Below, piece after piece: positions 44,346-53,699 of a stretch of 64,000 nucleotides of DNA (positions are counted from its first letter, which is position 1; every line of letters starts with the position of its first letter). The position numbers were made by a program, and so were the translations under genes. Under the pieces are notes generated by a model. That model was not told the origin of the DNA. It did no database searches and was given only the letters and a program-made list of their open reading frames with translations. Source of the stretch: Comamonas sp. 26 (GTDB lineage Bacteria; Pseudomonadota; Gammaproteobacteria; Burkholderiales; Burkholderiaceae_C); assembly GCF_002754475.1 (NCBI RefSeq), contig NZ_PEFL01000001.1, positions 868,001-932,000 on the forward strand. Reading direction: 5' to 3'.

Positions 44346-44999
44346 TCACGGTATCGGATGAACACCGCCGCGGTTGTCGTAGCAGCGGAAGACATTGCAG
44401 TTGACGATCTTGGCCGGCGGCTGCGATGGAGTCGGGCGCACCGGCGGATATCCATGGGGTGGCCGGCCATAACCCCATTGTGGGCGGTTGATGGCATTGG
44501 GCTGCAGCGCCCGGGTTTGCTGCAGTTGCTGATAGGCGGCAGCGCCTAGGCAGCTCATTTCCATCTGGGCCTGGGCGGCCTGACTGCGCTCTCCCCAAGT
44601 GGCAGGGTCGGGATTGGCTTCGGCCAGGATGGCGTTGTAGCGTTCACGGGCCTGGCGGCAGGCGGGGGAGTTTTCTAGGTTGCCACCAGCCCGGGCCTGC
44701 GCTCTCTCCCCGGCTTCGCGTTCCTTGCGCTCCTGCTCTTCACGCTGGCGGCGCTGTGCCTCAGCACGGGCTATCTCGGCTTTGCTGCGCTCTCGGGCCT
44801 TGAGGGCGCGGGCTCGTTCGGCTTCAATTTCTTCGGCGCTTTGTGGGGCTTGAATTTGCGTGCTCATCTCGCCCGAGATGCAGCGGCCGTTGGTATAGGT
44901 CACCTCGCCGGTCTTGGCGTCCACGCAGCGCAGGACCTGGGCCTGGGCGTTCAGAGTTGCTCCGAGCATGAAAACAAATAGCAATCCAACGCTTTTCAT
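44346..44999 (-). CDS. DUF4124-domain secreted protein with charged coiled coil
   Basis: This 217-residue protein has a signal peptide (MKSVGLLFVFMLGATLNAQA) and then a short DUF4124-like segment (VLRCVDAKTGEVTYTNGRC, about 22-40). A long charged helix rich in Ala, Arg and Glu (about 55-110) follows, then a Pro/Gln-rich C-terminus ending with two cysteines (NCNVFRCYD). It is likely periplasmic; function unknown. The start at 44999 is chosen because the signal peptide begins there. Confidence 0.82.
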   Translation of the reverse strand: MKSVGLLFVFMLGATLNAQAQVLRCVDAKTGEVTYTNGRCISGEMSTQIQAPQSAEEIEAERARALKARERSKAEIARAEAQRRQREEQERKEREAGERAQARAGGNLENSPACRQARERYNAILAEANPDPATWGERSQAAQAQMEMSCLGAAAYQQLQQTRALQPNAINRPQWGYGRPPHGYPPVRPTPSQPPAKIVNCNVFRCYDNRGGVHPIP

Positions 45000-45168
45000 G
45001 GTGAAACGAGGATGGAAATAATGAAGGTTGGTGGTGTCGCCAGATAGCCGTGACATATATGACTCCTCACTTGACATCAAGAAAGAGGTAGAGATCAGTC
45101 ACCGGAGATTACAGGCAACTGATTGCTCTTGGCTATCTCTGCTGCTGGATGCTGTGCTCCAGTCTTTG

Positions 45169-45744
45169 TTAATCCCCATCCGCCTGTTTATGGGGAGATA
45201 CATGCCATTGCCGCTGCCATGCCCTGTTCGGGGTGGATTGTTCCTGATCACGCGGTCTGTTTTGCTGCTGTATCTGCTGCTGTTGCTCGCGGCGCATCCG
45301 GTCCTGATCGCGATTGTTCTGGGATTGCTGGCGCTCCCAGTCGCGGCGCTGCTGCTCTTGCTGGCGTTGTTGATCGCGTTGCTGCTGGGTGCGATCACGC
45401 TCCTGCTGACGCTGCCATTGCTCGCGATCACGCATATTCTGGGTGCGTTCACGCTCAATGTCGCGCTGGCGCTCCCAATCGCGGCGTTCGCGCTCGCGAA
45501 GCATCCAGTCGTTGCGGTTCTGGCCTTGATATACCGGATAGGCGGGGTAGGCCGGCTGGCTGTTGTAGATGGTGGTGGCGCCGTAGCTGCCGCCATAGCC
45601 TCCGCCGTAACCACCGCCGTAACCACCGCCATAGCCCGAGTCAAACTCGCCGGGCACCGCGCAGGCCGTGCACAGCGCAGCCATGGCGGCCATGGTGGCC
45701 CAGCGTGTGGAGGTGGACATCAATGCCTGCAGAGACGGTTTCAT
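45169..45744 (-). CDS. Putative lipoprotein with GYGG repeats and Gln/Arg-rich tail
   Basis: This 191-residue protein has a signal sequence ending in LCTAC, a fair lipobox (cysteine at about residue 28). Four tandem GYGG units (about 37-52) are followed by a Tyr/Pro-rich segment. About 110 residues dominated by Arg, Gln, Glu and Asp then follow (RERERRDWERQRDIERER). This composition predicts a long charged helix or disordered region. I know no named family. It lies upstream of the DUF4124 gene in the same direction, with a 169-bp gap. The opposite strand gives a Leu-rich shadow frame. Confidence 0.75.
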   Translation of the reverse strand: MKPSLQALMSTSTRWATMAAMAALCTACAVPGEFDSGYGGGYGGGYGGGYGGSYGATTIYNSQPAYPAYPVYQGQNRNDWMLRERERRDWERQRDIERERTQNMRDREQWQRQQERDRTQQQRDQQRQQEQQRRDWERQQSQNNRDQDRMRREQQQQIQQQNRPRDQEQSTPNRAWQRQWHVSPHKQADGD

Positions 45745-45849
45745 GATTGGCCTTGTGAAGTGGTCGTCAACGCGAAAGCGATGACGGGGTCTTGCTGTGT
45801 TTAACGTGTGGCTGCCAGCCGAGGTTGACTTACGGGTCGCGTACTTCAA

Positions 45850-45898
45850 TTTGATAGCTGCTAGCGGTTTATTTGTATGCGCTTCAAGCCATTTTTTC
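45850..45898. repeat. Dispersed AGCTGCTAGCG repeat, copy 6
   Basis: TTTGATAGCTGCTAGCGGTTTAT and TGCGCTTCAAGCC precede a T6 run, upstream of the riboswitch. Confidence 0.55.
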
Positions 45899-46001
45899 TT
45901 GATTTCTGGAAGTGACGCAATAGTGACCCTTTTGCCAAAAGCTGCACCAAAGCGTCGCTAGAATGACTTTGCCTTGTGGTGAAACCATTCACCGCAAAGC
46001 A

Positions 46002-46170
46002 GCGTTCTCAGGGCGGGGTGTAATTCCCCACCGGCGGTATCTGCAGCCAGACCTATGGTCCGGACTGCAGCAGCCCGCGAGCGCCTTTGGTCTCGTCAGA
46101 GTCCACAGGGTCAGCAGATCTGGTGAGATACCAGAGCCGACGGTCATAGTCCGGATGAAAGAGATCGCGC
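46002..46170 (+). promoter_or_regulatory. FMN riboswitch (RFN element)
   Basis: The conserved segments occur in the expected order: TCTCAGGGCGGGGTG, AATTCCCCACCGGCGGT, the CAGCCCGCGAGCG junction, CAGCAGATCTGGTGAGA and AGAGCCGACGGTCATAGTCC, ending GGATGAAAGAGA. These are diagnostic of the FMN aptamer. It lies about 90 bases upstream of ribH, with an expression platform in between, and should lower expression when FMN is abundant. Confidence 0.95.
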
Positions 46171-46259
46171 AGCATTTGCTTTTGTTGCAGCCATCGCTGC
46201 CGCATGGGTGGGTGTCTTTGCGCACGCCCTGATTCATTGGAAATTTTGGAAATACCACC

Positions 46260-46802
46260 ATGAATCAGACCCCTAGCACCATGAACTTTGAAACCCACGC
46301 CACTTCCGCAGGTACCCCCTGGAAGGCTACGGCGGGCCGCAGCCGCATTGCCATCATCAGCGCCAGCTGGCACACCGAAGTGGTGTACCAGGCCCGCGAT
46401 GCAGCGCAGGCTGAACTGCAGGCGCAAGGCGTGCAGGCCGGCAACATCCAGCACTTCAGCGTCCCCGGTGCTTTTGAAATCCCTCTCATGGCCAAGAAGC
46501 TGGTGCAAAGCGGCCGCTTTGATGCAGTGATTGCCTGTGCGCTCATCGTCAACGGTGGCATCTACCGTCACGAGTTTGTGACAACGGCTGTGATCGACGG
46601 CCTGATGCGTGTGCAGATGGATTCTGAAGTGCCTGTGTTCTCTGCCGTGCTGACACCGCGTGACTTCCACGAGCATGGCGACCATGTGGAATTCTTCCGC
46701 CAGCACTTTGTGAAAAAGGGCGCAGAAGTGGCCCACGCCTGCCTGAACACGCTGGACCAGCACGCCAAGCTGGATGCCTTGCTGCAGGCCAAAGCCGCCT
46801 GA
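46260..46802 (+). CDS. ribH: 6,7-dimethyl-8-ribityllumazine synthase, RibH2 type
   Basis: This 180-residue enzyme joins a ribityl uracil and dihydroxybutanone phosphate in riboflavin synthesis. Typical segments are FSVPGAFEIPLMAKKL and a HEFVTTAVIDGLMRVQ block. IVNGGIYRHEFV replaces the RGxTxHF region of the classical enzyme, matching the RibH2 group (decameric in Brucella). It lies under an FMN riboswitch and is followed by a hairpin at 46823-46847. It may be an additional, regulated lumazine synthase rather than the main one. Confidence 0.93.
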   Translation: MNQTPSTMNFETHATSAGTPWKATAGRSRIAIISASWHTEVVYQARDAAQAELQAQGVQAGNIQHFSVPGAFEIPLMAKKLVQSGRFDAVIACALIVNGGIYRHEFVTTAVIDGLMRVQMDSEVPVFSAVLTPRDFHEHGDHVEFFRQHFVKKGAEVAHACLNTLDQHAKLDALLQAKAA

Positions 46803-46822
46803 TCTGCACTGAGATAGTGCGA

Positions 46823-46847
46823 GCCATGCCCAGCGGCGGGGCATGGC
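46823..46847 (+). terminator. Hairpin downstream of ribH
   Basis: GCCATGCCC pairs with GGGCATGGC around a 7-base loop, 20 bases after the stop. No T run follows, so it may protect the 3' end rather than terminate. Confidence 0.5.
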
Positions 46848-47044
46848 GTTGGCAGGAAGTGCCCCCACTTCCTGCATCCGTTTTCTTACAGTTTTTAAAG
46901 CACAGCTGGGCGGCCTTGCCGATCCCTGAAAACACTGATTGTTGTACCGGTGTAGCACTCCTTGCACCTATGTGATTGCCTCATTGCCAACTGCCTGTAA
47001 CGAGGCATAAGGTAGCGCCTTGTCTCAACCGAGTGGAGTGCGCA

Positions 47045-48181
47045 ATGAAGAATTTTGGCAAGTTGTGTATCGCGGCAGCAGTAACAGCAATGGCGGGGGG
47101 CGCCATGGCCCAGGAGCAGGTCATCAAGATCGGCCATATTGGCCCGACCTCTGGCCCTCAGGCGCACTTCGGCAAGGATGATGAAAATGGCGTGCGCATG
47201 GCCATTGAAGACCTGAACGCGAAGGGAATGGAAATTGCCGGCAAGAAGGTCAAGTTCGTACTGGTGGCAGAAGACGATGTGGCTGACCCTAAGCAGGGCA
47301 CGGCGGCTTCGCAGAAACTGTGCGATGACAAGGTGGCGGGCGCTGTGGCGTTTGTGAACTCCGGTGTGGCGATCCCCTCGTCCAAGGTGTTCAATGACTG
47401 CGGTATTCCCATGATTACCGGCGCGGCGACCAACCCTGATCTGACCAAGCCTGGCTGGAACACCACCTACCGCGTGATCGCCAACGACAACGCTCTGGGC
47501 GCGGCGCTGGCCACTTATGCGGCCAAGACCCTGAAGCTCAAAAACATTGCCGTCATCGACGACCGCACGGCCTATGGTCAGGGGCTGGCCAACGTGTTCA
47601 AGAAGGATGCGGAAAAGCAGGGCATCAAGATCGTTGCCAACGAGTTCACCAACGACAAGGCCACGGACTTCATGGCCATCCTGACCTCCATCAAGGCCAA
47701 GAAGCCCGATGCCATCTTCTACGGTGGCATGTACGGACAGGCTGGTCCCATGCTGCGTCAGATGGCTCAGCTGGGTATGAATGACGTCAAGATGTTTGGC
47801 GGCGATGGCATCTGCGTGACCGAGCTGGCCAAGGTGGCCGCAGGCGCCAAGCCGCTGGACAACGTGGTCTGCGCCGACGGTGGTGCATCGCTGGCCAAGA
47901 TGCCTGGCGGAACCGAGTGGAAGAAGCGCTACGACGCCAAGTACCCCGGCCAGTTCCAGGTCTACAGCCCGTACTTCTATGACGGCACCATGCTGCTGGC
48001 CGACGCCATGAAGCGCGCCAATTCCTGGGACCCCAAGGTCTATATCCCCTTCCTGCAGAAGTCGGAGTTCTCGGGTGTGACCTCCAAGATCGCTTTCGAG
48101 AAGAACGGCGAAATGAAGAACCCCAGCTACACACTGAGCCGATACGTAGCTGGCAACAAGACGCCTATCGAGCTGAAGTGA
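47045..48181 (+). CDS. Branched-chain amino acid ABC transporter substrate-binding protein (LivK-like)
   Basis: This 378-residue periplasmic binding protein has a signal peptide (LCIAAAVTAMAGGAMAQ, cleaved near residue 22). VIKIGHIGPTSGPQAHFGKD and VAVFVNSGVAIPSSK type blocks mark the type I periplasmic fold of Leu/Ile/Val-binding proteins. The membrane and ATPase subunits are not in the window. A terminator follows, so it is expressed alone. The ligand may be a branched-chain or other amino acid. Confidence 0.92.
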   Translation: MKNFGKLCIAAAVTAMAGGAMAQEQVIKIGHIGPTSGPQAHFGKDDENGVRMAIEDLNAKGMEIAGKKVKFVLVAEDDVADPKQGTAASQKLCDDKVAGAVAFVNSGVAIPSSKVFNDCGIPMITGAATNPDLTKPGWNTTYRVIANDNALGAALATYAAKTLKLKNIAVIDDRTAYGQGLANVFKKDAEKQGIKIVANEFTNDKATDFMAILTSIKAKKPDAIFYGGMYGQAGPMLRQMAQLGMNDVKMFGGDGICVTELAKVAAGAKPLDNVVCADGGASLAKMPGGTEWKKRYDAKYPGQFQVYSPYFYDGTMLLADAMKRANSWDPKVYIPFLQKSEFSGVTSKIAFEKNGEMKNPSYTLSRYVAGNKTPIELK

Positions 48182-48236
48182 CCTGAACGTTTGAGTGCAT
48201 CCGGATTGGTTGCCTGATTGGGTAGTCCGGAATTTC

Positions 48237-48274
48237 AAAGCCTGCTGGTGCGATTGCATTGGCAGGCTTTTTTC
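48237..48274 (+). terminator. Terminator after the LivK-like gene
   Basis: AAAGCCTGC pairs with GCAGGCTTT around 16 bases and is followed by TTTC. Confidence 0.8.
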
Positions 48275-48336
48275 TTGAGTGAAAACAGTTTCTTGCGCTT
48301 GTCTATACAGCGCATACAGCTATGGAATTGATAGTT

Positions 48337-49263
48337 TTATGTCAGAGCCGCCGTGCTCTGCACCCCATCAAGCTGGGCAAAGTATTGGCGCAGCACGTTA
48401 ATGGCTTCACGTACTTTGGCGGGCAGCGTGTCGCGGCTGGCGGTGACGGCCCAGATGTCCAGTATGCCCATGTCCCAGTCGGGCAGCAGGCGCACCAGCG
48501 TGCCGTTTTTCAGGCTGGCAGCCACGTCATGGGCAGAGAGCAGGGCGATGCCCAGACCGGCTTCGCAAAACTGCTGAACAGCGCTTCTGTGGTTGCTGAC
48601 CATCTTCGGAAGCACCTGCAGCCGGTACTCCTGCCCAGTGCTGTGGTGGTGCAACAGAAAGTCGGTCTGCACTTCCTCATTGCGGCTTAGCTCCAGCCAG
48701 GGCAACTGCGCCAGCTCTGCGGGGTGTTGTGGTGTGCTGCTGTGCTCTTGTAGCCATTGGGGTGATGCGCAGAGCACGGTGGCGCTGCGGCCCAGGTGGC
48801 GGGCTACCCAGTTGGAGTCTTGCAGATTGCCAAAGCGCAGTGCCAAGTCCACCCGGGCCTGAATCAGATCAATCGGCGTGTCATCCATCAGCAGGCGCAG
48901 TCGCAGTGAGGGGTGTGCGGCTAGCCATTGGCCCAGCGCAGGCGCGGCATGCTGGGTAAAGCCAGCGGGGGCGGCCAAGCGCAGCTCGCCACTGGGCAAT
49001 TGCAGCTCGGCAGCCAGTTCGGCCCGCGCGCGACTGGCGGCTTCACACATGGCGGCGCACTGGGCGTAAAAGCGCTGGCCGGCGTCGGTCAGCGTTAGCT
49101 GCCGGGTCGATCGATGTAGCAGCGTTACGCCCGCATCCTGCTCCAGTTGGCGAATGTGTTGGCTGACGGCCGAGGGCGACATATCGAGCTGGCGCGCAGC
49201 TGCGCTCATGCTGTTGCGCTCGACCACGGTCGCAAAAATCGCCATACGTTTGAAATCGTCCAT
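48337..49263 (-). CDS. LysR-family transcriptional regulator
   Basis: This 308-residue regulator has the N-terminal winged helix-turn-helix NSMSAAARQLDMSPSAVSQH (about 17-36) and a substrate-binding domain from about residue 90. It is of the CrgA/DsdC-like style (single-gene regulators of NAD(P)H proteins). It is divergent from the NAD(P)-binding protein gene at 49372, which it probably controls. Confidence 0.92.
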   Translation of the reverse strand: MDDFKRMAIFATVVERNSMSAAARQLDMSPSAVSQHIRQLEQDAGVTLLHRSTRQLTLTDAGQRFYAQCAAMCEAASRARAELAAELQLPSGELRLAAPAGFTQHAAPALGQWLAAHPSLRLRLLMDDTPIDLIQARVDLALRFGNLQDSNWVARHLGRSATVLCASPQWLQEHSSTPQHPAELAQLPWLELSRNEEVQTDFLLHHHSTGQEYRLQVLPKMVSNHRSAVQQFCEAGLGIALLSAHDVAASLKNGTLVRLLPDWDMGILDIWAVTASRDTLPAKVREAINVLRQYFAQLDGVQSTAALT

Positions 49264-49371
49264 GCCTCTATTTTGAAGCTGTGCTTCAGGGTCATGGTGG
49301 CTGAAGGTGGTTTTTCTGCGGATTAATGCCGATTAATCTTCAGTCCTGTTGAACACACAAGGAGTTGAAAA

Positions 49372-50031
49372 ATGAAAGTTGCATTGATTGGCGCTACGGG
49401 TTTTGTGGGTGCAGGCGTGCTGGAAGAGCTGCTGCACCGTGGTCACGAGGTGTTAGTACTGGCGCGCAAGCCCGAGGCGTTTGCCACTCGTGAACATGTG
49501 CAGGTCGTTCAGGCCGATGTACTGAACGCCGACGAGGTTCAGCGCGCTGTGGCGGGCTGCGATGCCGTACTCAGTGCCTACAACGCGGGCTGGACCAACC
49601 CCAATATCTACGACGACTTCATGAAAGGTTCGCGCGCCATTGTTCAGGGTGTGAAGGCCGCAGGCATCAAGCGCTATCTGGTGGTGGGCGGCGCGGGCAG
49701 CCTGTATGTGAATGGCCAGCAACTGGTGGATTCGCCCGACTTCCCGGCCTTCATCAAGCCCGGTGCATCGGCAGCGCGCGACATGTTGACGGAGTTGGAG
49801 AAAGAAACCGATCTGGACTGGACGCTGCTGAGCCCTGCCGTTGGCTTTCACGGTGGCTCTGCTGCTCAGCCCAAGGGCCGCACCGGCCAGTACCGCACTG
49901 GCAAGGATGAGCCCCTGATGCAGGCCGATGGCCAGCCCGGCGATATCTCGGTGCAGGACCTGGCCGTGGCTTTGGTGGATGCTCTGGACAAGAACGAGCA
50001 TATCCGAGCCCGCTTTACCGTGGCGTATTGA
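49372..50031 (+). CDS. NAD(P)H-binding Rossmann protein (YwnB/NmrA-like)
   Basis: This 219-residue protein has the motif ALIGATGFVGAGVLEELLHRG (residues 4-24) and an AGCDAVLSAYNAG segment. A GAGSLYVNGQQL block resembles the atypical SDR5/NmrA proteins that sense or use NAD(P)H. AAGGAG lies eight bases before the ATG. Divergent from a LysR gene; the pair is a common regulator-plus-redox-sensor arrangement. Substrate unknown. Confidence 0.88.
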   Translation: MKVALIGATGFVGAGVLEELLHRGHEVLVLARKPEAFATREHVQVVQADVLNADEVQRAVAGCDAVLSAYNAGWTNPNIYDDFMKGSRAIVQGVKAAGIKRYLVVGGAGSLYVNGQQLVDSPDFPAFIKPGASAARDMLTELEKETDLDWTLLSPAVGFHGGSAAQPKGRTGQYRTGKDEPLMQADGQPGDISVQDLAVALVDALDKNEHIRARFTVAY

Positions 50032-50153
50032 GTAGCTGACTAGCGTATCCAACCCCGGCGTTTGCCGGGGAAAGGTCCTGCTGTCTGCGTACTGTCTTGG
50101 TGCACGCGCACAATTCTGGGTTTTGCGGCGCAGGCGCCGGCACGCTTTTTGGC

Positions 50154-51374
50154 ATGACAGAACCTTCTACAGACCCCATTGCTTTGGCATCAACCTCAAC
50201 CCGAACCCCGACCCAGGCCTGGCTCAGCGTGATTGCTCTGGCGCTGGGCGCTTTTGTTTTTAACACCAGCGAGTTTGTGCCTGTGGGCCTGCTCAGCAGC
50301 ATTGGTGCCAGCTTTGACCTGCGTGTCGAGCAAGTGGGGCTGATGCTGACCATCTACGCGTGGGTGGTGGCGCTGGCGTCGCTGCCCTTCATGCTGCTGA
50401 CGCGCAATGTCGAGCGGCGCAAGCTGCTCATGGGCGTGTTTGCGGTGTTTGTGGTCAGCCATCTGCTGTCGGGTGTGGCGTGGAGCTATGCCTCGCTGGT
50501 CATTAGCCGCATCGGCATTGCGCTGTCACATGCCATCTTCTGGGCCATCACTGCCTCACTGGCCGTGCGTGTGGCCCCCCCCGGTCGCAAGGCGCTGGCG
50601 CTGAGCCTGCTGGCCACAGGCACATCGATGGCCATGGTGCTGGGCATTCCTCTGGGTCGCATTGTGGGTGAATGGCTGGGCTGGCGCATGACGTTTCTGG
50701 CCATTGGCGGCGTGGCTGCCGTGGTGATGGTGACGCTGGGCAAGTTGCTGCCGCTGCTGCCCAGCGAGAACGCCGGTTCGCTCAAAAGCGTGCCCATGCT
50801 GTTCAAGCGCCCGGCGCTGGTAGGCATTTATGTGCTGCTGGTGCTGGTGATTGCCGGCCAGTTCACGGCTTATAGCTATATCGAGCCCTTTGTGCAGAAC
50901 ATTGCCGGTCACGCCGCAGATGTGACCACGGCCGTGTTGTTGCTGTACGGCGGCATGGGCATTGTGGGCAGTGTGCTGTTTAGCTGGCTGGGCCTGCGCT
51001 TCCCGCGTGGCTTTTTGCTGGCGGCCATTGTCGTGCTGGCGTTGAGCCTGCTGCTGCTGGCAACGAGCAGCGCACATGAGTGGAGCCTGTACCTGCAAAG
51101 CTCTATCTGGGGCATTGCCATGATCTGCTTTGCGCTGACCATGCAGTCCAAGGTGCTGAACCTGGCCCCTGATGCGACGGATGTGGCCATGTCCATGTTC
51201 TCGGGCATTTTCAACATCGGCATTGGTGGTGGCGCGCTGCTGGGCAGCATTGTCAGCCAGCAATGGGGCATGGGGTATATCGGGTTGGCGGGCGGCCTGT
51301 TGATTGGCGCGGGTGGTGCGCTGTGGTTGTTCATGATGCTGAAGCTGGCCGACAGCTTCCGACGCAAGTCTTAG
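50154..51374 (+). CDS. MFS sugar efflux transporter, SotB type
   Basis: This 406-residue, 12-helix exporter has the N-terminal [15 protein letters not shown] signature of SotB/YdeA-type arabinose efflux proteins. The helix 2-3 loop is [11 protein letters not shown]. The DHA1 drug/sugar-efflux family is clear. An upstream in-frame GTG is less likely than the ATG at 50154. It is encoded alone, with no terminator of note before the porin gene. Confidence 0.85.
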   Translation: MTEPSTDPIALASTSTRTPTQAWLSVIALALGAFVFNTSEFVPVGLLSSIGASFDLRVEQVGLMLTIYAWVVALASLPFMLLTRNVERRKLLMGVFAVFVVSHLLSGVAWSYASLVISRIGIALSHAIFWAITASLAVRVAPPGRKALALSLLATGTSMAMVLGIPLGRIVGEWLGWRMTFLAIGGVAAVVMVTLGKLLPLLPSENAGSLKSVPMLFKRPALVGIYVLLVLVIAGQFTAYSYIEPFVQNIAGHAADVTTAVLLLYGGMGIVGSVLFSWLGLRFPRGFLLAAIVVLALSLLLLATSSAHEWSLYLQSSIWGIAMICFALTMQSKVLNLAPDATDVAMSMFSGIFNIGIGGGALLGSIVSQQWGMGYIGLAGGLLIGAGGALWLFMMLKLADSFRRKS

Positions 51375-51445
51375 CTTTGTATACAAAACTGGCCTGACTT
51401 TTGCATGGGTGGTTTGTCTCAAATTTTTAAGAGAGGAAACCATCC

Positions 51446-52495
51446 ATGAAAGCATTTGCCGCAACCTTTACCACTATTGCCTTGGCAGCAGCCAGTCTGT
51501 CGGCCCAGGCTCAAAGCTCGGTGCAGCTCACCGGTACTGTCGATACCTACGTGGGTTCCATGAAGATGGCCGGGCAGGAGCGCGTGGCTTCGGTCGGCTC
51601 CGGTGGTCTGACCACCTCGTGGTGGGGCGTGAAGGGTGTGGAAGATCTGGGCGGCGGGCTCAAGGCCGACTTCAATATCACCAGCTTTTTCCGTGCTGAT
51701 ACGGGCACTCCCGGCCGCTTTGATGCCGACCCCTTTTTCTCGCGCGATGCCAATGTGGGTCTGGCTGGCAGCTTCGGTCGTGTGAGCCTGGGCCGTGGTC
51801 TGGCACCGAACTTTCTGCCCACTGTGCTGACCAACCCGTTTGGCGACTCCTTCACGCTCTCCCCTCTGGTTCTGCATGCCAATATGACGACAGCGGCATG
51901 GGGCAATGACAGCCTGACCACGGCATCCAACACGGGCTGGAGCAATCAGGTTCTGTACACCACACCCAGCTTTGGCGGTCTCAAGGCCAATGTGCATTAC
52001 CAGTTCGGTGAGCAGACCAGCAGCGGCAACAAGGGCAAGAAGAATGTGGGCCTGAACCTGATGTACTTCGGCGGCCCGCTGAGTCTGACCGCTTTTTACG
52101 AGCGTGCGCAGATCAGCAATCCGGTCTCTCTGGCCGTAATGCCGACCAAGAGCAACTGGATGGTCGGCGGCAGCTATGACTTCAGCGTGGCCAAGCTCTA
52201 TGCCACCTACGGTCAGGCCAAGATCAATGCGCAGAACCGTGAAAACACCACGTACTCGCTGGGTCTGGATGTACCCGTTAGCGGCACGGCAGGCACCATC
52301 AAGGCTGCTGCTGCACGCACCAAGTCAGAAGTGGGCAGTGTCAGCGGCACAAGAACCACCGTCAGCCTGGGCTATGACCATTTCTTGTCCAAGCGCACCG
52401 ATGTCTACGCCGTGGCCATGTATGACCGCGTGAGCATGGACATTCCCAACAAATCCGGCACCAGCGCGGTGGTGGGTATTCGCCATCGTTTCTAA
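51446..52495 (+). CDS. Gram-negative general porin (Burkholderiales type)
   Basis: This 349-residue outer-membrane beta-barrel starts with a signal peptide (FTTIALAAASLSAQA, cleaved near residue 22). VQLTGTVDTYVG is a typical first strand, with WGVKGVEDLGGGLKADF and GFGRVSLGRG-type segments. It ends in the outer-membrane signal phenylalanine (GIRHRF). AGAGAGG precedes the ATG. It should form a trimeric channel, like Omp32 of Delftia. Confidence 0.93.
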   Translation: MKAFAATFTTIALAAASLSAQAQSSVQLTGTVDTYVGSMKMAGQERVASVGSGGLTTSWWGVKGVEDLGGGLKADFNITSFFRADTGTPGRFDADPFFSRDANVGLAGSFGRVSLGRGLAPNFLPTVLTNPFGDSFTLSPLVLHANMTTAAWGNDSLTTASNTGWSNQVLYTTPSFGGLKANVHYQFGEQTSSGNKGKKNVGLNLMYFGGPLSLTAFYERAQISNPVSLAVMPTKSNWMVGGSYDFSVAKLYATYGQAKINAQNRENTTYSLGLDVPVSGTAGTIKAAAARTKSEVGSVSGTRTTVSLGYDHFLSKRTDVYAVAMYDRVSMDIPNKSGTSAVVGIRHRF

Positions 52496-52547
52496 GCTGC
52501 ACCAGTTTCATGCACCAGCACCTTGCTTGTGCATGAGCGGTACAAAG

Positions 52548-52590
52548 AAAAAAGTCCTCGCAGGCATTCACACCTGCGAGGACTTTTTTT
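52548..52590. terminator. Bidirectional terminator between porin and Bug genes
   Basis: A 17-bp stem, AAAAAAGTCCTCGCAGG / CCTGCGAGGACTTTTTT, has an 8-base loop and T runs on both strands. It serves the convergent porin and Bug genes. Confidence 0.92.
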
Positions 52591-52603
52591 GGGATGAAGA
52601 CGC

Positions 52604-53572
52604 TTAGTCTTCCATCTTCAGGTTCTGCTTTTGCACCACGTTCTTGTAGACGACCAGCTCTTCGGCCATTTGCTTGGCAAAGGCGTCAGGCGTGTCGGCC
52701 ATGATGATAGAGCCGCTTTCTTCAATGCGCTTTTTCACCGCAGGATCTTGCACGGCCTTGCGCACGGCGGCGTTGATCTTGTCCACCACTTCCTTGGGCA
52801 GGTTCTTGGGGCCAACGATGCCGTAGTACGCCATGCGGTTGACCTGGGGCAGACCCATTTCCTTGAAGGTGGGCACATCAGGCAGTGCAGCCAGACGCTG
52901 GGGAGCGGCGACGACGAGGGCCGTCAGGCGCTTTTCCTTGACGAAGGGCAGGGTGGATGGCAGGTTGTCAAAAATCAGCGGCACCTGGCCGGCAACCGCG
53001 TCGTTCAGCGCAGGGCCTGATCCACGGTAGGGCACGTGGGCTATGTCGGTCTTGGTTTCCAGCTTGAACATTTCCATCATCAGATGGGTGATAGAGCCTT
53101 GACCGGGCGATGCGTAAGAGTACTTGCCGGGGTTGCTCTTGACCTCAGCCAGGAAGCTCTTGTAATCCTTGCCTGCAAACTTGGGGTTGGCGGCAATGAT
53201 GTTGGGCGTGGCTGCGATGTTCACGATAGGCGTGAAATCGGTGGCGACGTTGTAGGTGATCTTGGGGTTGATGGCCGGGTTGGTGGCTGTGGTGGACACG
53301 GTGGCAATGCCCAGGTTGTAGCCATCGGGCTTGGCGCGTGCCGTTTCAGCTGCGCCAATGGTGCCGCCGCCGCCGCCCTTGTTTTCCACCACAACGGACT
53401 GGCCCAGCTCACGGCTCAGAGGTTCTGCGATGACGCGGGCAATCAGGTCCGTCGTGCCGCCAGCCGCAAAAGGCACCAGCAGGCGGATTGGTTTGTTGGG
53501 GTAGGCACCTTGAGCCTGTGCTGCGCCGCAGAGCGCGAGGGTCGCCAGAACGGTGGCGGTGATTTTGAACAT
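52604..53572 (-). CDS. Bug/TctC-family periplasmic binding protein
   Basis: This 322-residue secreted protein has a signal peptide (ITATVLATLALCGAAQA) and IRLLVPFAAGGTTDLIARVI. A GGGGGTIGAAETARAKPDGY segment forms the ligand loop. Downstream of a CaiB/BaiF CoA-transferase and glutaryl-CoA dehydrogenase on the same strand, it probably captures glutarate or a related dicarboxylate; this is inference from neighbours. Confidence 0.9.
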   Translation of the reverse strand: MFKITATVLATLALCGAAQAQGAYPNKPIRLLVPFAAGGTTDLIARVIAEPLSRELGQSVVVENKGGGGGTIGAAETARAKPDGYNLGIATVSTTATNPAINPKITYNVATDFTPIVNIAATPNIIAANPKFAGKDYKSFLAEVKSNPGKYSYASPGQGSITHLMMEMFKLETKTDIAHVPYRGSGPALNDAVAGQVPLIFDNLPSTLPFVKEKRLTALVVAAPQRLAALPDVPTFKEMGLPQVNRMAYYGIVGPKNLPKEVVDKINAAVRKAVQDPAVKKRIEESGSIIMADTPDAFAKQMAEELVVYKNVVQKQNLKMED

Positions 53573-53699
53573 ATCTGTCTCCTTGGAAGTGTGATGTGCA
53601 GTGCGCTTCTTTTGAAAGCTGGCTGCAGTTTTTTGGGGCTTTTGCCCTCTGTTTTTTGCTGGGTGGATCGTTCAGATCGGCAGGCTTTCAAGCCATGGC

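Noticed and set aside
45028..45804. 258-residue Leu-rich plus-strand frame opposite the lipoprotein gene
   Set aside because: Its hydrophobic runs are the mirror of Gln/Arg codons on the other strand, where signal peptide and lipobox support the real gene.
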